Positions 1-9,301 of a stretch of 64,000 nucleotides of DNA are shown piece by piece; the first letter of the stretch is position 1; each line of letters opens with the position of its first letter. The DNA comes from Prosthecobacter debontii (GTDB lineage Bacteria > Verrucomicrobiota > Verrucomicrobiia > Verrucomicrobiales > Verrucomicrobiaceae). The notes below the pieces were generated by a model, which saw only the letters and a program-made list of their open reading frames with translations, had not been told where the DNA came from and did no database searches. The stretch is from contig CAMAQH010000007.1 of NCBI GenBank assembly GCA_945860295.1, positions 103,224 to 167,223 of the forward strand, written 5' to 3'. A program made the position numbers and the translations under genes.

Positions 1-2031
1 GCAGCAAAGGACGTCAAACGGCCTGTGCCGGATGTGTCCACCAGCGTAGCGGCAGGCGCGGCGCAGAGTTACCGCATCGAGCGGGACGGCGCTAAGGTGC
101 GCGTCATCGGCGGCGATGCGGTTGGCGCGATGTATGGTGGCTTGGACATCGCGGAGGCGATTCGTACGGGCACGCTCGATACGTTGAAGGATTCCGACAA
201 CAAACCGCACATCGAGCGGCGCGGCATTAAGTTCAACATCCCGCTCGATCTCCGCACACCGAGCTATTCGGACAACAGCTCTTCGGCACAGGCGAATATC
301 TCCGAGATGTGGGACCTGGAGTTCTGGCATGAATTGATCGACCGGATGGCGCGAGACCGCTACAACGTGCTCACACTTTGGAATCTGCATCCGTTCCCAT
401 CGATTGTGAAGGTGCCGGAGTATCCCAAGATCGCCCTGGACGATGTGTGGCGCACCACGGCGGATTTGGTGAAGCCATTCGAATCCTTCTCCCCTCGCGG
501 CACCGGCATGGTGAAGCCGTGGATGCTGGAAAGCCACGAGGTCGTGAAACGTATCACCATCGACGAAAAGATAGCGTTCTGGCGTGCGGTCATGGACCAT
601 GCGCATGATCGCGGCATCGAGGTCTATTGGTTCACCTGGAACGTTTTCACCAACGGCACCAGCGGCCAATACAATATCACTGACGACCTCGATAACGCCA
701 CTACCCGCGACTACTTCCGCAAGAGCCTTCGCGAGACCGTTCTCACCTATCCGCGCCTCGCTGGCATCGGCATCACGTCAGGCGAGAACATGGACCACAA
801 AGATGGCTCCAAGGGCAAGGAAGAGTGGCTATGGGCAACCTATGGCGAGGGCATCAGCGATGCGTTGAAGAGACAACCCGAGCGCAAGTTCCGACTCATT
901 CACCGTCTCCACGAAACCGGACTGAGTCCCATTTTGAACCAATGGAGGGACTATCCTGGTCCCTTCGAGTTCAGCTACAAATACGCCGTGGCGCACATGT
1001 ATGCCTCCCGTGCGCCATCGTTCATCAAAGACCTGCTTCCCGAGATCACGCCCGAGCACCGCACCTGGCTCACCGTGCGCAACGATGACCTCTACAGCTT
1101 CCGCTGGGGTGATTCAGATTTCGCTCGTGCCTTCATCAACAACATGCCTGGGTCCGACAAGCTCGCGGGCTTTTACATGGGACCCGACGGCTACATCTGG
1201 GGCCGCGATTTCCTCAGCCGCGATGCTGTGTCCGCCGATGGTCGTCGTCAGTTAGTCTGGGATCGCCAGTGGTTCAGTTTCAATCTCTGGGGCCGCTTGA
1301 GTTTTGATCCCACACTGCCCGAAGCGCATTTTCAGCGACTGCTCGGCACACGCCATCCATCCGTCTCCGCAGAGAAACTCTTTGCGGCCTCGCAGGCGTC
1401 CTCGCGCATCATTCCGCAGGTGACCCGATACAACTGGGGTGGCATCGACCTGCATTGGTATCCCGAGGCGAACCTCAGTCATCCCAATCAATACAAGGGC
1501 TTCTACACCGTGCGGCATTTCATGGAGGGAAAGACAATGCCAGGCGAAAACGTGCGCAGCATCTCCGAGTGGCGGAAAGACCTCAGTGCCAAAAAAGCCA
1601 TCACCGCTCAGACGCCGCCGGAAGTCGCAGCCGCACTCGAGCGCAATGCTGACACGACTTTGCAACTCGTCACCGACCTGCGCACACAAGCCGCCTCCAC
1701 GGACAAGGAACTGACGCTGACTCTCGGCGATTACGAAGCGCAGGCGTGGCTGGGCCGGTATTATGCCGCCAAGATTCGCGGTGCGATTGACCTCGCGGAG
1801 TTCAACGTCAGCGCGGATGCCGCAACGCAGGCGTCGTCGATCAAGCATCTGGAAAACGCGCTCGCCCACTGGAAGCAATACGCCGCGCTCTACGACCGCC
1901 AATACACGCCGCAACTGCTCAACCGCGTCGGCCCCACGGACATTCCTGCTCTCACGGCAAAGGCAGCGGAAGACATCGAAATCGTCCGCACCTGGAAGCC
2001 CGGCACATCTCCCGCCAAGGGGAAGAAATGA
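1..2031 (+). CDS. Glycoside-hydrolase-like protein, 5'-truncated by the window edge
   Basis: The reading frame is open from base 1, so the true start lies outside the window. The GTG at 25 is not a credible start because the codons before it read on in frame. The first ~60 visible residues (motif GGDAVGAMYGGLDIAEAI) resemble the small N-terminal domain of GH20/GH67-type hexosaminidases and alpha-glucuronidases. The next ~400 residues look like a TIM barrel, with ARDRYNVLTLWNLHPF, the tryptophan-rich strand VYWFTWNVF, and GIGITSGENMD near residue 260. The C-terminal ~200 residues are helical. Acidic residues are present, but I cannot assign the catalytic pair. It probably acts on plant or algal uronic-acid or hexosamine polysaccharide. 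The family assignment is by general resemblance only. It is followed 18 bp later by a DUF1592-type gene on the same strand. Confidence 0.6.
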   Translation, partial: AAKDVKRPVPDVSTSVAAGAAQSYRIERDGAKVRVIGGDAVGAMYGGLDIAEAIRTGTLDTLKDSDNKPHIERRGIKFNIPLDLRTPSYSDNSSSAQANISEMWDLEFWHELIDRMARDRYNVLTLWNLHPFPSIVKVPEYPKIALDDVWRTTADLVKPFESFSPRGTGMVKPWMLESHEVVKRITIDEKIAFWRAVMDHAHDRGIEVYWFTWNVFTNGTSGQYNITDDLDNATTRDYFRKSLRETVLTYPRLAGIGITSGENMDHKDGSKGKEEWLWATYGEGISDALKRQPERKFRLIHRLHETGLSPILNQWRDYPGPFEFSYKYAVAHMYASRAPSFIKDLLPEITPEHRTWLTVRNDDLYSFRWGDSDFARAFINNMPGSDKLAGFYMGPDGYIWGRDFLSRDAVSADGRRQLVWDRQWFSFNLWGRLSFDPTLPEAHFQRLLGTRHPSVSAEKLFAASQASSRIIPQVTRYNWGGIDLHWYPEANLSHPNQYKGFYTVRHFMEGKTMPGENVRSISEWRKDLSAKKAITAQTPPEVAAALERNADTTLQLVTDLRTQAASTDKELTLTLGDYEAQAWLGRYYAAKIRGAIDLAEFNVSADAATQASSIKHLENALAHWKQYAALYDRQYTPQLLNRVGPTDIPALTAKAAEDIEIVRTWKPGTSPAKGKK

Positions 2032-2049
2032 TCTCCCAAATACAATCAC

Positions 2050-4527
2050 ATGAACTCGCATCGCCTTTATCAACGAGCTGCCTGCCAACTATTGGTTGCA
2101 GTCCTTGCCATCACCTCATCACTCTGCGCCGCCGCTCCTTCCCCCGAGTTCCTCAAGACCTACTGCATCAATTGTCACGGCGCTGAGAAACAAAAAGGAG
2201 ATCGTCGTTTCGACGCACTCACGTCTGAGATCAAAACCCCAGATGATGCTTTGCTTTGGCAGGAAATTCTTGATCAGCTCAATCAGGATGACATGCCCCC
2301 GAAAAAAGAGAAGCAGCCGCAGAAGCCGGAGCTGCTCGCGGCGATCGATGCTATCACGCAATCCATCGCCGATGCCACGCAGCGCTTCAAAGGCACGGGA
2401 GCGCACACGGTTCTGCGTCGGCTCAACAGTTTCGAGTATCGAAACACCATCGGCGACCTGCTAGGATTGAACGTTGCGGGCTGGAATCCCAGCGCGGACT
2501 TCCCACCCGAGGTCCGTGCCGATGGCTTTGACAACAACAGCGCGGCGCAAGTAACCTCCGGCATTTTGCTCGATCATTACTTTGCCGCCGCTGAGGAGGC
2601 CATCCAGCGCACGACTGCCTTTGGTCCGAAACCTGAGATGAAGACTTACACGCAGAAGTCACCGTTCTACTTCGAGAAACGGAAAGCTGGCGACTTGCCG
2701 AAGATCTTCCAGACCGACCGCTACCGCTGGGTATCGGACACGGGCTACGATGATCTCGTCGCGCGGTATTATCGCGGTGGGCACATTGGATTCGAGCCAC
2801 TGGGGCACGGCGGCGCACCGCAGAGCGGGCGCTATACCATCCGTGTGCAGGCCGCTGCGATTGATCGCGAGAATCCGTATGATTTCCTGAAGGACATCCG
2901 CAGCGGCGATCCGATCGTGATGGAAATCGCCGCCGTGACTCGTGGAGGCAGTGTCGAGAGCACGGGGAACATCACCACGCAACGCACGCTCGCCTTGGTG
3001 GAAATCACCAGCGATAAACCACAATGGTTCGAGTGGACCGTCGATCTCGAACGCGGTGAAGAGCCGGAGGTGCGCTTCCGCAATGGCACGGAGAAGGCCA
3101 AGTCACTGGCGTTCAAGTTGAACAGATTCGCAAAAGGTCATCCCGAACTGGAAGCGATTGGAAAGCTGAGCAAGGGCGAGCTCGCTTTGGCAATGCTCAA
3201 GGCCTATCGCGGCCCGAAGCTCCGCATTTGGGAAATGCAGGTCACCGGCCCGCAACTCGATCAATGGCCGACATCGGGTCACGCCTTGCTCTATGGCAAG
3301 CTTACGCCGGATCGAATCAGCCGTGCCAACATCCCCGAGCGTTTGAAAGTCTTCGCCGAGGCAGCCTTCCGCCGTCCTTTGGCTCAACGCGAGCTGTCTC
3401 CCATCGGCAAGCTCATCAACGCCAAGCTCGACGCTGGCATGAAGCCGATGGATGCCCTGCAACTTGGCTTTCAAACCATCCTATGCTCACCCGCGTTCCT
3501 GCATGTGCATGAAGGCACCGGCAAGCTGAACGACTTTGCGCTGGCATCACGCCTTTCGTATTTCTTCTGGTCTTCGATGCCGGATCAGACGTTGATCCAA
3601 CTCGCCACCGCAGGCAAACTGCGCGAGCCCGCCACTCTGAGCGCACAGGTGGATCGCATGCTCGCCGACCCGAAGTCGCAGCGCTTCGTGCAGAACTTCA
3701 TTTGCCTCTGGCTAAACCTCGACCACATCGGCGAGATGCCGGTTTCTACCGACTTCGTTAGCTTCTTCCGCGACAACATCGACAGCGCCATGCGTGCTGA
3801 GACCGAGATGTTCTTCCGCCACATCCTCGACAAAAACTTGCCGCCACGAGAGTTCCTCGCCGCCAACTACACCTTCCTCAATCGCGAACTCGCCCTGCAC
3901 TACGGCCTGCCGCCAGTCGAAGGCGTGCAGCTTCGCCAAGTCACGCTGCCCAAAGGCGAACGCGGTGGTCTGCTAACCCAGTCCACCTTCCTCACCGCCT
4001 CTGCCAATGGCGTGGACACCTCGCCTGTCGTGCGTGGCGTCTATGTGCAGCATAAACTCCTCGGCTACACGCCGCCGCCACCTCCGCCCGACGTTCCGCT
4101 CATCGAGCCCGATGCCAGCGGAGCCAAAACCATCCGCGAGCAACTTGCCATGCATCGCGAGAACGCCACGTGTGCCTCCTGCCATCAAAAGATCGACCCC
4201 TTCGGCTTCGCACTGGAGAACTTCGACGCCATCGGCGGCTGGCGCGAAAACTATTCCGGTGATCAAAAGATCGACCCCAGCGGCGACCTCCCCACCGGCG
4301 AGAAGTTCAAAGGCTTCACCGACTTTCGCACCCTGCTCATCGCACGCCACGAGCAATTTACCCGATCCCTAACCGAAAAGCTCCTCACCTATGCTCTCGG
4401 ACGTGGCCCCGATTTCACCGATCACGCCGCCATCGACGGCATCGTCAACGACATGCGCACTCCCGGACGTGGTTTCCGCGACATGATCCACGACGTTATC
4501 GCAAGCGCTCCATTCCGGCAGAACTGA
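2050..4527 (+). CDS. DUF1592/DUF1588/DUF1585 multidomain cytochrome-type secreted protein
   Basis: This 825-residue protein begins with a signal peptide (residues 1-28) and a planctomycete-type cytochrome c motif, C39-I-N-C42-H43. A DUF1587 segment follows (LRRLNSFEYRNTIGDLLGL, about 119-137), then an insert that is probably carbohydrate-binding-like. DUF1595 is near 436-486, DUF1592 starts near 499 (SRLSYFFWSSMPDQTL), and DUF1588 is near 668-725 with a second haem-type motif CASCH at about 708. DUF1585 lies near the C-terminus (LLTYALGRGPDF). This domain order is characteristic of Planctomycetes and Verrucomicrobia. The reaction is unknown in the family. The two CxxCH motifs suggest a periplasmic redox role. 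It lies 18 bp after the glycoside-hydrolase-like gene, so the two are probably co-transcribed. No DUF1552 partner, which often follows such genes, is present. Confidence 0.93.
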   Translation: MNSHRLYQRAACQLLVAVLAITSSLCAAAPSPEFLKTYCINCHGAEKQKGDRRFDALTSEIKTPDDALLWQEILDQLNQDDMPPKKEKQPQKPELLAAIDAITQSIADATQRFKGTGAHTVLRRLNSFEYRNTIGDLLGLNVAGWNPSADFPPEVRADGFDNNSAAQVTSGILLDHYFAAAEEAIQRTTAFGPKPEMKTYTQKSPFYFEKRKAGDLPKIFQTDRYRWVSDTGYDDLVARYYRGGHIGFEPLGHGGAPQSGRYTIRVQAAAIDRENPYDFLKDIRSGDPIVMEIAAVTRGGSVESTGNITTQRTLALVEITSDKPQWFEWTVDLERGEEPEVRFRNGTEKAKSLAFKLNRFAKGHPELEAIGKLSKGELALAMLKAYRGPKLRIWEMQVTGPQLDQWPTSGHALLYGKLTPDRISRANIPERLKVFAEAAFRRPLAQRELSPIGKLINAKLDAGMKPMDALQLGFQTILCSPAFLHVHEGTGKLNDFALASRLSYFFWSSMPDQTLIQLATAGKLREPATLSAQVDRMLADPKSQRFVQNFICLWLNLDHIGEMPVSTDFVSFFRDNIDSAMRAETEMFFRHILDKNLPPREFLAANYTFLNRELALHYGLPPVEGVQLRQVTLPKGERGGLLTQSTFLTASANGVDTSPVVRGVYVQHKLLGYTPPPPPPDVPLIEPDASGAKTIREQLAMHRENATCASCHQKIDPFGFALENFDAIGGWRENYSGDQKIDPSGDLPTGEKFKGFTDFRTLLIARHEQFTRSLTEKLLTYALGRGPDFTDHAAIDGIVNDMRTPGRGFRDMIHDVIASAPFRQN

Positions 4528-4637
4528 CTGTCGAAATGAAACCGGTTTAGTTGCCGTCGCGCTCAACATTACGCGCAATAGACTGGGTTCCCTCGATTTG
4601 AACTATTCGATCACATCCCATAGTTGCCTCTGCTTTA

Positions 4638-7600
4638 TCACGTTGCGCTGCTGAGCCATTTCGAGGCGATAGCGAGCAGGTCGGTTTTGGACATCGTGGC
4701 TGCGTCCGCGCCGAAGCAGGCTGCTTCCACGCGCTCGAGGTCGGTTTGCAATTCGCTCTGTTGGGTCTCCTTCAGTTTCACGAGCGGACTCGAACACAAA
4801 CGCCGCAGCAAGGTAACAACGGCGAAGCCATCCACATCCTTGGGCATGGTGAAGACATCGCGGGCGCGCACGGGGCGCTCGGTTTTGCTTTTGCCGCGTC
4901 GTGCGAGCCAGGTGATCAATGCGAAGGCTAAAACCGCGCCGCCGATGATGGATGGCCAAAGATACGGACTCTTCGCGGCGACGATGGCGACTTCTTTGGC
5001 GCTCATGGTGCGGCCAACTTGCACTGCGGGTTCCTTCAAGGTGGTGAGGTTCATGTCGGAGTAGCTTTCGTTCACAACCTTCGCGTCCTTGGCCTTGGGT
5101 TGCGGGAAGTTGAACGTGATTGGTGTCTCGGAGGCGCGGACTTGGTCGCCATCCAAGGAGATCGTCCAGACGCGCTCGGACTTCGGCGCGACTTGATCGG
5201 CCCAGGTGTTCAGCTCGGTGATTTGCAGACCTTCGTGCGGGTTCACGTTCTTCACCGCGATGGCACTCGCGGTTTTCATGTCGAGCAGTTGATCAAGCTC
5301 AGGCACCATGCCGCTGGCGGTGGCTTTCACTTCTAGCGTGAGTGCGCCATTGATGTTGAGCTGGCGGTTGTCGAGGGTTTGCGTGATCTCGATGTTGTTC
5401 GCTGGGCGTGGTTCAATCTTGTCAGTGGCGACTTTGATGACGGTCTCGGCGGACTCGGCGGGGATGGTGATGGGGCCGCTGAGATCGACGAACTTCAGCT
5501 CAAGCTGCACGGGCGGGATTTTGTCAACGCTGGCGTCCTTAGCGCGCACATGCAGGTAGGCGAGGATGGTTTCATCCCAACCGGCTTGCGCGGTCGGGCG
5601 CGGTTTTATCTCAGGCGTGGCAAAGGTGAAGCTCTGGATGTCGAAGAAGGGCGCGAGCGCTTCGGTGATGTTGAGTTCGAGTTCATCGCGCGGGCCTTGC
5701 GCGGCGCGCATCTTCTTCACGAGTGCGGATGGTTTCTTTTGCTGTTTCACGAGTCCGGCGTTGGCGTCGTTCGTGAGGTATTGACCAAAGTGCGCGGCGC
5801 GGCCCATGGCTTCGGTGTGAACGATGCTGACGATGATGCCGAAGTCTTGATCGCGACCGACGGTGTTCGGGCCATCGACGCGGGTTTGCAACCGCACTTC
5901 ACTGAGCAACTCGTCAAGATAAGCGACCTGTTTTTGCGCGCCGAGCGTGAAGGGATCGTCCTTGGTGATGACGAGCGAGCTGGCGAGGTAGCGGTATTTT
6001 AAATCTTCGTGCAGCGGGTCTTTTTCATCAGCGAGACGGTCGTTCACGATCTTGGCAAACATGCTGATGTGCGCCTTCGATGCCTTGCCTGGCAAGGCGA
6101 CGAGGTGTTCGCGGATGCGCGTCAAAGCGGCGCGGTTCATGGCTTTGCTGAGATTGATCTGGCCGTTCGAGCTGATGCCGAGCAGGCCATTGAACCAGCC
6201 GAGATAGGCTGCGACGTTGTAGTCGGCGGGTGCAAGTTTGGCGACCTGCTTGCCATACGCGACGGCACCGCGATTGAAGTATTCCTGGGCTTGCAGGTTC
6301 TTCTCTTTGTAACCCGCCATGCGCATCTTGCTGTCGCTGGCGGCGAGTTCCTGGAAGTATTCAAAGTCACCCCACTCGACGAGTAGCGTGCCTGCGAGGG
6401 TTAGCGCGCGCGAGCTGTCGCCATGGCCCGCGATCCAGCCGTCGATGAGCTTCAGCGCGGTGCCGTAGCCTTCGCGCACGAGGTCGAGCGTCTGTGTTTC
6501 ATCGCGCTGCGTCATGCCAGCGGTTTGCACGTCCATCTTGCGCCAGCGTTCGCCGAGGTTCTTGCTCATGCGCGAGAGGATGAGGAAGAACAAAGGCTCA
6601 TCCATCTTGTCCATCTGACCGAAGACTTTCTCGATGTGCGTGGTGCGATATGTCTCCGCGTTGCTGTAGGCGAGGTCGAAGGCATCGACGACTTTGCTGT
6701 AATCAGCGGGCGCGATGCCCGCCTGACGAAACAGCACCATCATGCGCGAGAGACTCTCGATGTTCTTTTCCATCATGATCGGCGTGACGGGAATGCGTGC
6801 GTCATCGGGTAGGTTGAACTTGCGGCGCAGTTGCTCGGGGATCTGCGGGTTGTGCGTCTTCGCCCACACGCCGAGGAAGTCCTCCGCCAGCGCAGCTCCG
6901 GCGCGTGCGCTGCGTTTGCCGATCTCGACGATGCGTTCGGCGGCTTGATCAAAATTCGCGCCGGTGAGGATGAGGCGCGACATGGCGATATCCATGCGAT
7001 CTCGCGTTCCCGCATTCAGAGAGGCAGCCCATTTGTCTGTCGGCGCGTGCGGCATGAGGTCTTCGGGCAGGATGAACTTTTGCTGGTTACTCGTGGCGGA
7101 TTTTTGCGTGAACGTGTTCTCCGCTTCGCTGGCCCAAACGTCGGCCATCAGCTCGATAACCTGCGTCCAGGGCTGCTCGCCGGGCTTTATAAGATCGCAG
7201 AGCAAAGCCGCGACATTGGCCTGCACCGCAATGTTGGACGTGCGGGTCAGCACATCGCCGTTGCGGTCGTTCTGCACTTTGCGCTCGAGCGCGGCGAGCA
7301 GTTTCATCGCGATCTCGGGATTGGTTTTGACGAGATCGGTGAAGACCGGTGCGAGCGTGCTCGGTGGCACTTGAGTGATGATTTTCGAGATGGCCGAGAT
7401 GGGCTTCTGTTTTTCCCAGCCTTTGTTTTTGCCGGTCGAAGGCGCGAGCAGGTCGCGAATGTTCTCATCCCAGATGCGTTGCACCTCGCTGCGTTGCGTG
7501 CTCTCGCGTTGCTCCTGCGTGGCGACGAAGGCCATGAGTTCATTGCGCACGCCTTCATCGGCGATCTGCGCGATCTGATCATTCGTCGGCAGGTAATCGC

Positions 7601-8201
7601 GTGCGAGATCGCGGAAGTTGCCTGCGATAAGCACACGCGCGGCGAGCAGTCGCTTCGCCGGATCAGTGCCGCCAAACTTGCCCGTGCCTTTTTGAAAGCG
7701 ATCCACCAGCCAGAAGCGCTCGTTCACCGGCACGGCGATGCCGAGTAGCTGGCCGAGCCTGCGCACGTTGTCGTTGTTGAGTTCGGCGGGCGCGGCATCG
7801 GAGAGTTCGACGATGTCATCGAGGCGCACCACGGGCTTCCGATTCTCGGTGAGGTCGGCAAGCATCTTGTTGTAAATCTTCACCGCGAGGTCGGGCGGCA
7901 TCTGCTTCAGCTCCTCGCCAATCTTGGCCCAATCACCCGTAACGAAACGCATGAGGAAGCGGTCATTTGCAGGCAAAGTGGCGGGATCAGCGGTGCCCAC
8001 GCGTTCGAGCTGACGCAGCAGCTCGCCTGGGTCGCGCGTGAACTTTTGGTTCATGACCGACTCATATTCTTTGATTAGCTTCGGATCAGGCCCAGGAGGC
8101 GCTATGGGTTGCTGTGCAGGCGCGGGAACAGCCGGTTGTTGAGCTTGCGAGGTCGTGAGGATGACGAGCGCTAGTGCGGCGCAGAGATGAAGTGGGTTCA
8201 T
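4638..8201 (-). CDS. Large exported membrane-anchored protein, possibly BatD-like
   Basis: This 1187-residue protein has a signal peptide (residues 1-20, ending SQAQ) and a single membrane segment near 1078-1100 (WPSIIGGAVLAFALITWLA), then an ~87-residue basic/helical cytoplasmic tail. The long periplasmic part is helical and TPR-like at first. Towards the end it becomes strand-rich (VDLSGPITIPAESAETVIKV, about 920-1060). This plan, beta-sandwich then membrane segment then short tail, resembles BatD of Bat (aerotolerance) operons, but I see no diagnostic motif. It starts 9 bp after a small secreted-protein gene and is the last gene of a four-gene operon containing a VWA protein. The operon context is the main support for a Bat-like role. 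Confidence 0.75.
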   Translation of the reverse strand: MNPLHLCAALALVILTTSQAQQPAVPAPAQQPIAPPGPDPKLIKEYESVMNQKFTRDPGELLRQLERVGTADPATLPANDRFLMRFVTGDWAKIGEELKQMPPDLAVKIYNKMLADLTENRKPVVRLDDIVELSDAAPAELNNDNVRRLGQLLGIAVPVNERFWLVDRFQKGTGKFGGTDPAKRLLAARVLIAGNFRDLARDYLPTNDQIAQIADEGVRNELMAFVATQEQRESTQRSEVQRIWDENIRDLLAPSTGKNKGWEKQKPISAISKIITQVPPSTLAPVFTDLVKTNPEIAMKLLAALERKVQNDRNGDVLTRTSNIAVQANVAALLCDLIKPGEQPWTQVIELMADVWASEAENTFTQKSATSNQQKFILPEDLMPHAPTDKWAASLNAGTRDRMDIAMSRLILTGANFDQAAERIVEIGKRSARAGAALAEDFLGVWAKTHNPQIPEQLRRKFNLPDDARIPVTPIMMEKNIESLSRMMVLFRQAGIAPADYSKVVDAFDLAYSNAETYRTTHIEKVFGQMDKMDEPLFFLILSRMSKNLGERWRKMDVQTAGMTQRDETQTLDLVREGYGTALKLIDGWIAGHGDSSRALTLAGTLLVEWGDFEYFQELAASDSKMRMAGYKEKNLQAQEYFNRGAVAYGKQVAKLAPADYNVAAYLGWFNGLLGISSNGQINLSKAMNRAALTRIREHLVALPGKASKAHISMFAKIVNDRLADEKDPLHEDLKYRYLASSLVITKDDPFTLGAQKQVAYLDELLSEVRLQTRVDGPNTVGRDQDFGIIVSIVHTEAMGRAAHFGQYLTNDANAGLVKQQKKPSALVKKMRAAQGPRDELELNITEALAPFFDIQSFTFATPEIKPRPTAQAGWDETILAYLHVRAKDASVDKIPPVQLELKFVDLSGPITIPAESAETVIKVATDKIEPRPANNIEITQTLDNRQLNINGALTLEVKATASGMVPELDQLLDMKTASAIAVKNVNPHEGLQITELNTWADQVAPKSERVWTISLDGDQVRASETPITFNFPQPKAKDAKVVNESYSDMNLTTLKEPAVQVGRTMSAKEVAIVAAKSPYLWPSIIGGAVLAFALITWLARRGKSKTERPVRARDVFTMPKDVDGFAVVTLLRRLCSSPLVKLKETQQSELQTDLERVEAACFGADAATMSKTDLLAIASKWLSSAT

Positions 8202-8210
8202 GGAATAAAA

Positions 8211-8750
8211 TTAGGATCCTGGCTTGTCCAGCTTCTCGAACTCCTGAAATCCCGCGCGACCATCGCCATTCGAGACGCGCGCTGCGGGGACGAGTCCAAG
8301 CGGGCGGTTCAGCAACGCAGCGGCGGCAGCTTTGCCTTTGCCGCCTTCAGCACCGCCGCCAGCGGGAGTGCCTTTAGCGTCCTCTTTGATGAGCAGTGCG
8401 GCTTCGAGATTCAGCTGCTTCGGTGCGATGATGCCCTGCACTCCCTGCACCGCGCGAATCGTGCTGGTGGCAGCCGCGGGCGCTGGTGGGACGCCTTTCA
8501 CCGTGTTAGGCGGAGTGGCCTGGATGCCATCGACTTTGTTGACGCCTTGCTCGGAAGGAGGTGGTGGTGGAGTCACGGGCACGACCGTCGGCGGCGCGAT
8601 CTTTTTGATGCTGGTGACGGCTTTCTGCTTCACGCCTTTGACGCCGTTGATCGCATCTGCGGTAGGCTTTTCCTGCGCCATGGCGATGCCTGCCACAAGC
8701 AGCATGGCAGCCGCGAGTGCGTTGTTTGTTAGCCTGTTCATCATCTTCAT
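8211..8750 (-). CDS. Small secreted protein rich in V-x-G and proline segments
   Basis: This 179-residue protein has a signal peptide (residues 1-24, cleavage after AMA). The mature part is low in complexity. It has recurring short units (GVKGVKQ, GVNKVDGIQ, VKGVPP, VQGVQGI) separated by proline- or alanine-rich linkers, then a glycine/alanine-rich stretch. The C-terminus contains SNGDGRAGFQEF, which looks like a degenerate EF-hand loop. I do not recognise the family. Its start codon overlaps the stop codon of the upstream gene as ATGA (8750-8747), and the 1187-residue gene follows 9 bp later. It therefore belongs to the VWA operon and is probably a periplasmic linker or scaffold component. 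That role is inference only. Confidence 0.8.
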   Translation of the reverse strand: MKMMNRLTNNALAAAMLLVAGIAMAQEKPTADAINGVKGVKQKAVTSIKKIAPPTVVPVTPPPPPSEQGVNKVDGIQATPPNTVKGVPPAPAAATSTIRAVQGVQGIIAPKQLNLEAALLIKEDAKGTPAGGGAEGGKGKAAAAALLNRPLGLVPAARVSNGDGRAGFQEFEKLDKPGS

Positions 8751-9301
8751 TTCTCAATGGTCCTCGCAAATTCTGCCGCGACTCGATCTTCATACTTCTC
8801 CAGCGCGCCGGGCTCCTGATGCTCCGCGAGGAAGCGGAAAATCTGTCGCGTGCGCTCGGCGAAGGGTCGCCATTCCTCCTCGGCGGCACCGTTCGTTTTC
8901 AAGAGATAGGTTGCGTAATAGTGCGCCTTGCCGAGCATCTCACGCACGGCGCGGGTGATCTTTGCGTCTTCGCCATGCGTCTGTGCCGCCTCGCGCAGCA
9001 GGCCGGTCAGTTCTTCGATGGAGCCCGCGACATCGAGCAGCTCCAACTGCGCCTTTGATTTCGCCAGACGAATCTGATGATGCACGAGTGGGGCTTCGGT
9101 CTTCAGCAGCTCAGCGCTGAGCTTATCATACTCCTCAATGATGACCGCCCAGTCCGGCTCCTTCATGCGCTCCAGTTCGCGGATTTGCTCGACGTGCTTG
9201 CGCGCTGTGATACGGGCCCGCTCGTTGTGGCCTTCATTGAAGTGGTAATATAACGCCGCCACCGGACACAGCAGCCAGAGTAGGGTTAAAAACTTTCTCA
9301 T
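8747..9301 (-). CDS. Membrane-anchored helical (TPR-like) protein of the VWA operon
   Basis: I chose the ATG at 9301, giving 184 residues, because it overlaps the stop of the VWA gene as ATGA. A longer frame reaching upstream reads through the VWA coding region and is unlikely to be used. An N-terminal membrane segment (residues 4-22, FLTLLWLLCPVAALYYHF) is followed by an all-helical, charged region resembling one or two tetratricopeptide-type hairpins (IIEEYDKLSAELLKTEAP; SIEELTGLLREAAQ). In Bat operons a small TPR protein (BatC) sits beside the VWA proteins, and this protein holds that position. The exact function is unknown. Its own stop codon overlaps the next gene's start (ATGA at 8750). 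Confidence 0.8.
   Translation of the reverse strand: MRKFLTLLWLLCPVAALYYHFNEGHNERARITARKHVEQIRELERMKEPDWAVIIEEYDKLSAELLKTEAPLVHHQIRLAKSKAQLELLDVAGSIEELTGLLREAAQTHGEDAKITRAVREMLGKAHYYATYLLKTNGAAEEEWRPFAERTRQIFRFLAEHQEPGALEKYEDRVAAEFARTIEK

Noticed and set aside
4539..4548. AAACCGGTTT palindrome between the convergent genes at 4.5 kb
   Set aside because: It is too short and loopless for a terminator, and chance occurrence is likely.
6831..7748. Long + strand open frame (305 codons)
   Set aside because: It is antisense to the 1187-residue membrane-anchored protein, which has a signal peptide and membrane segment that support the - strand reading.
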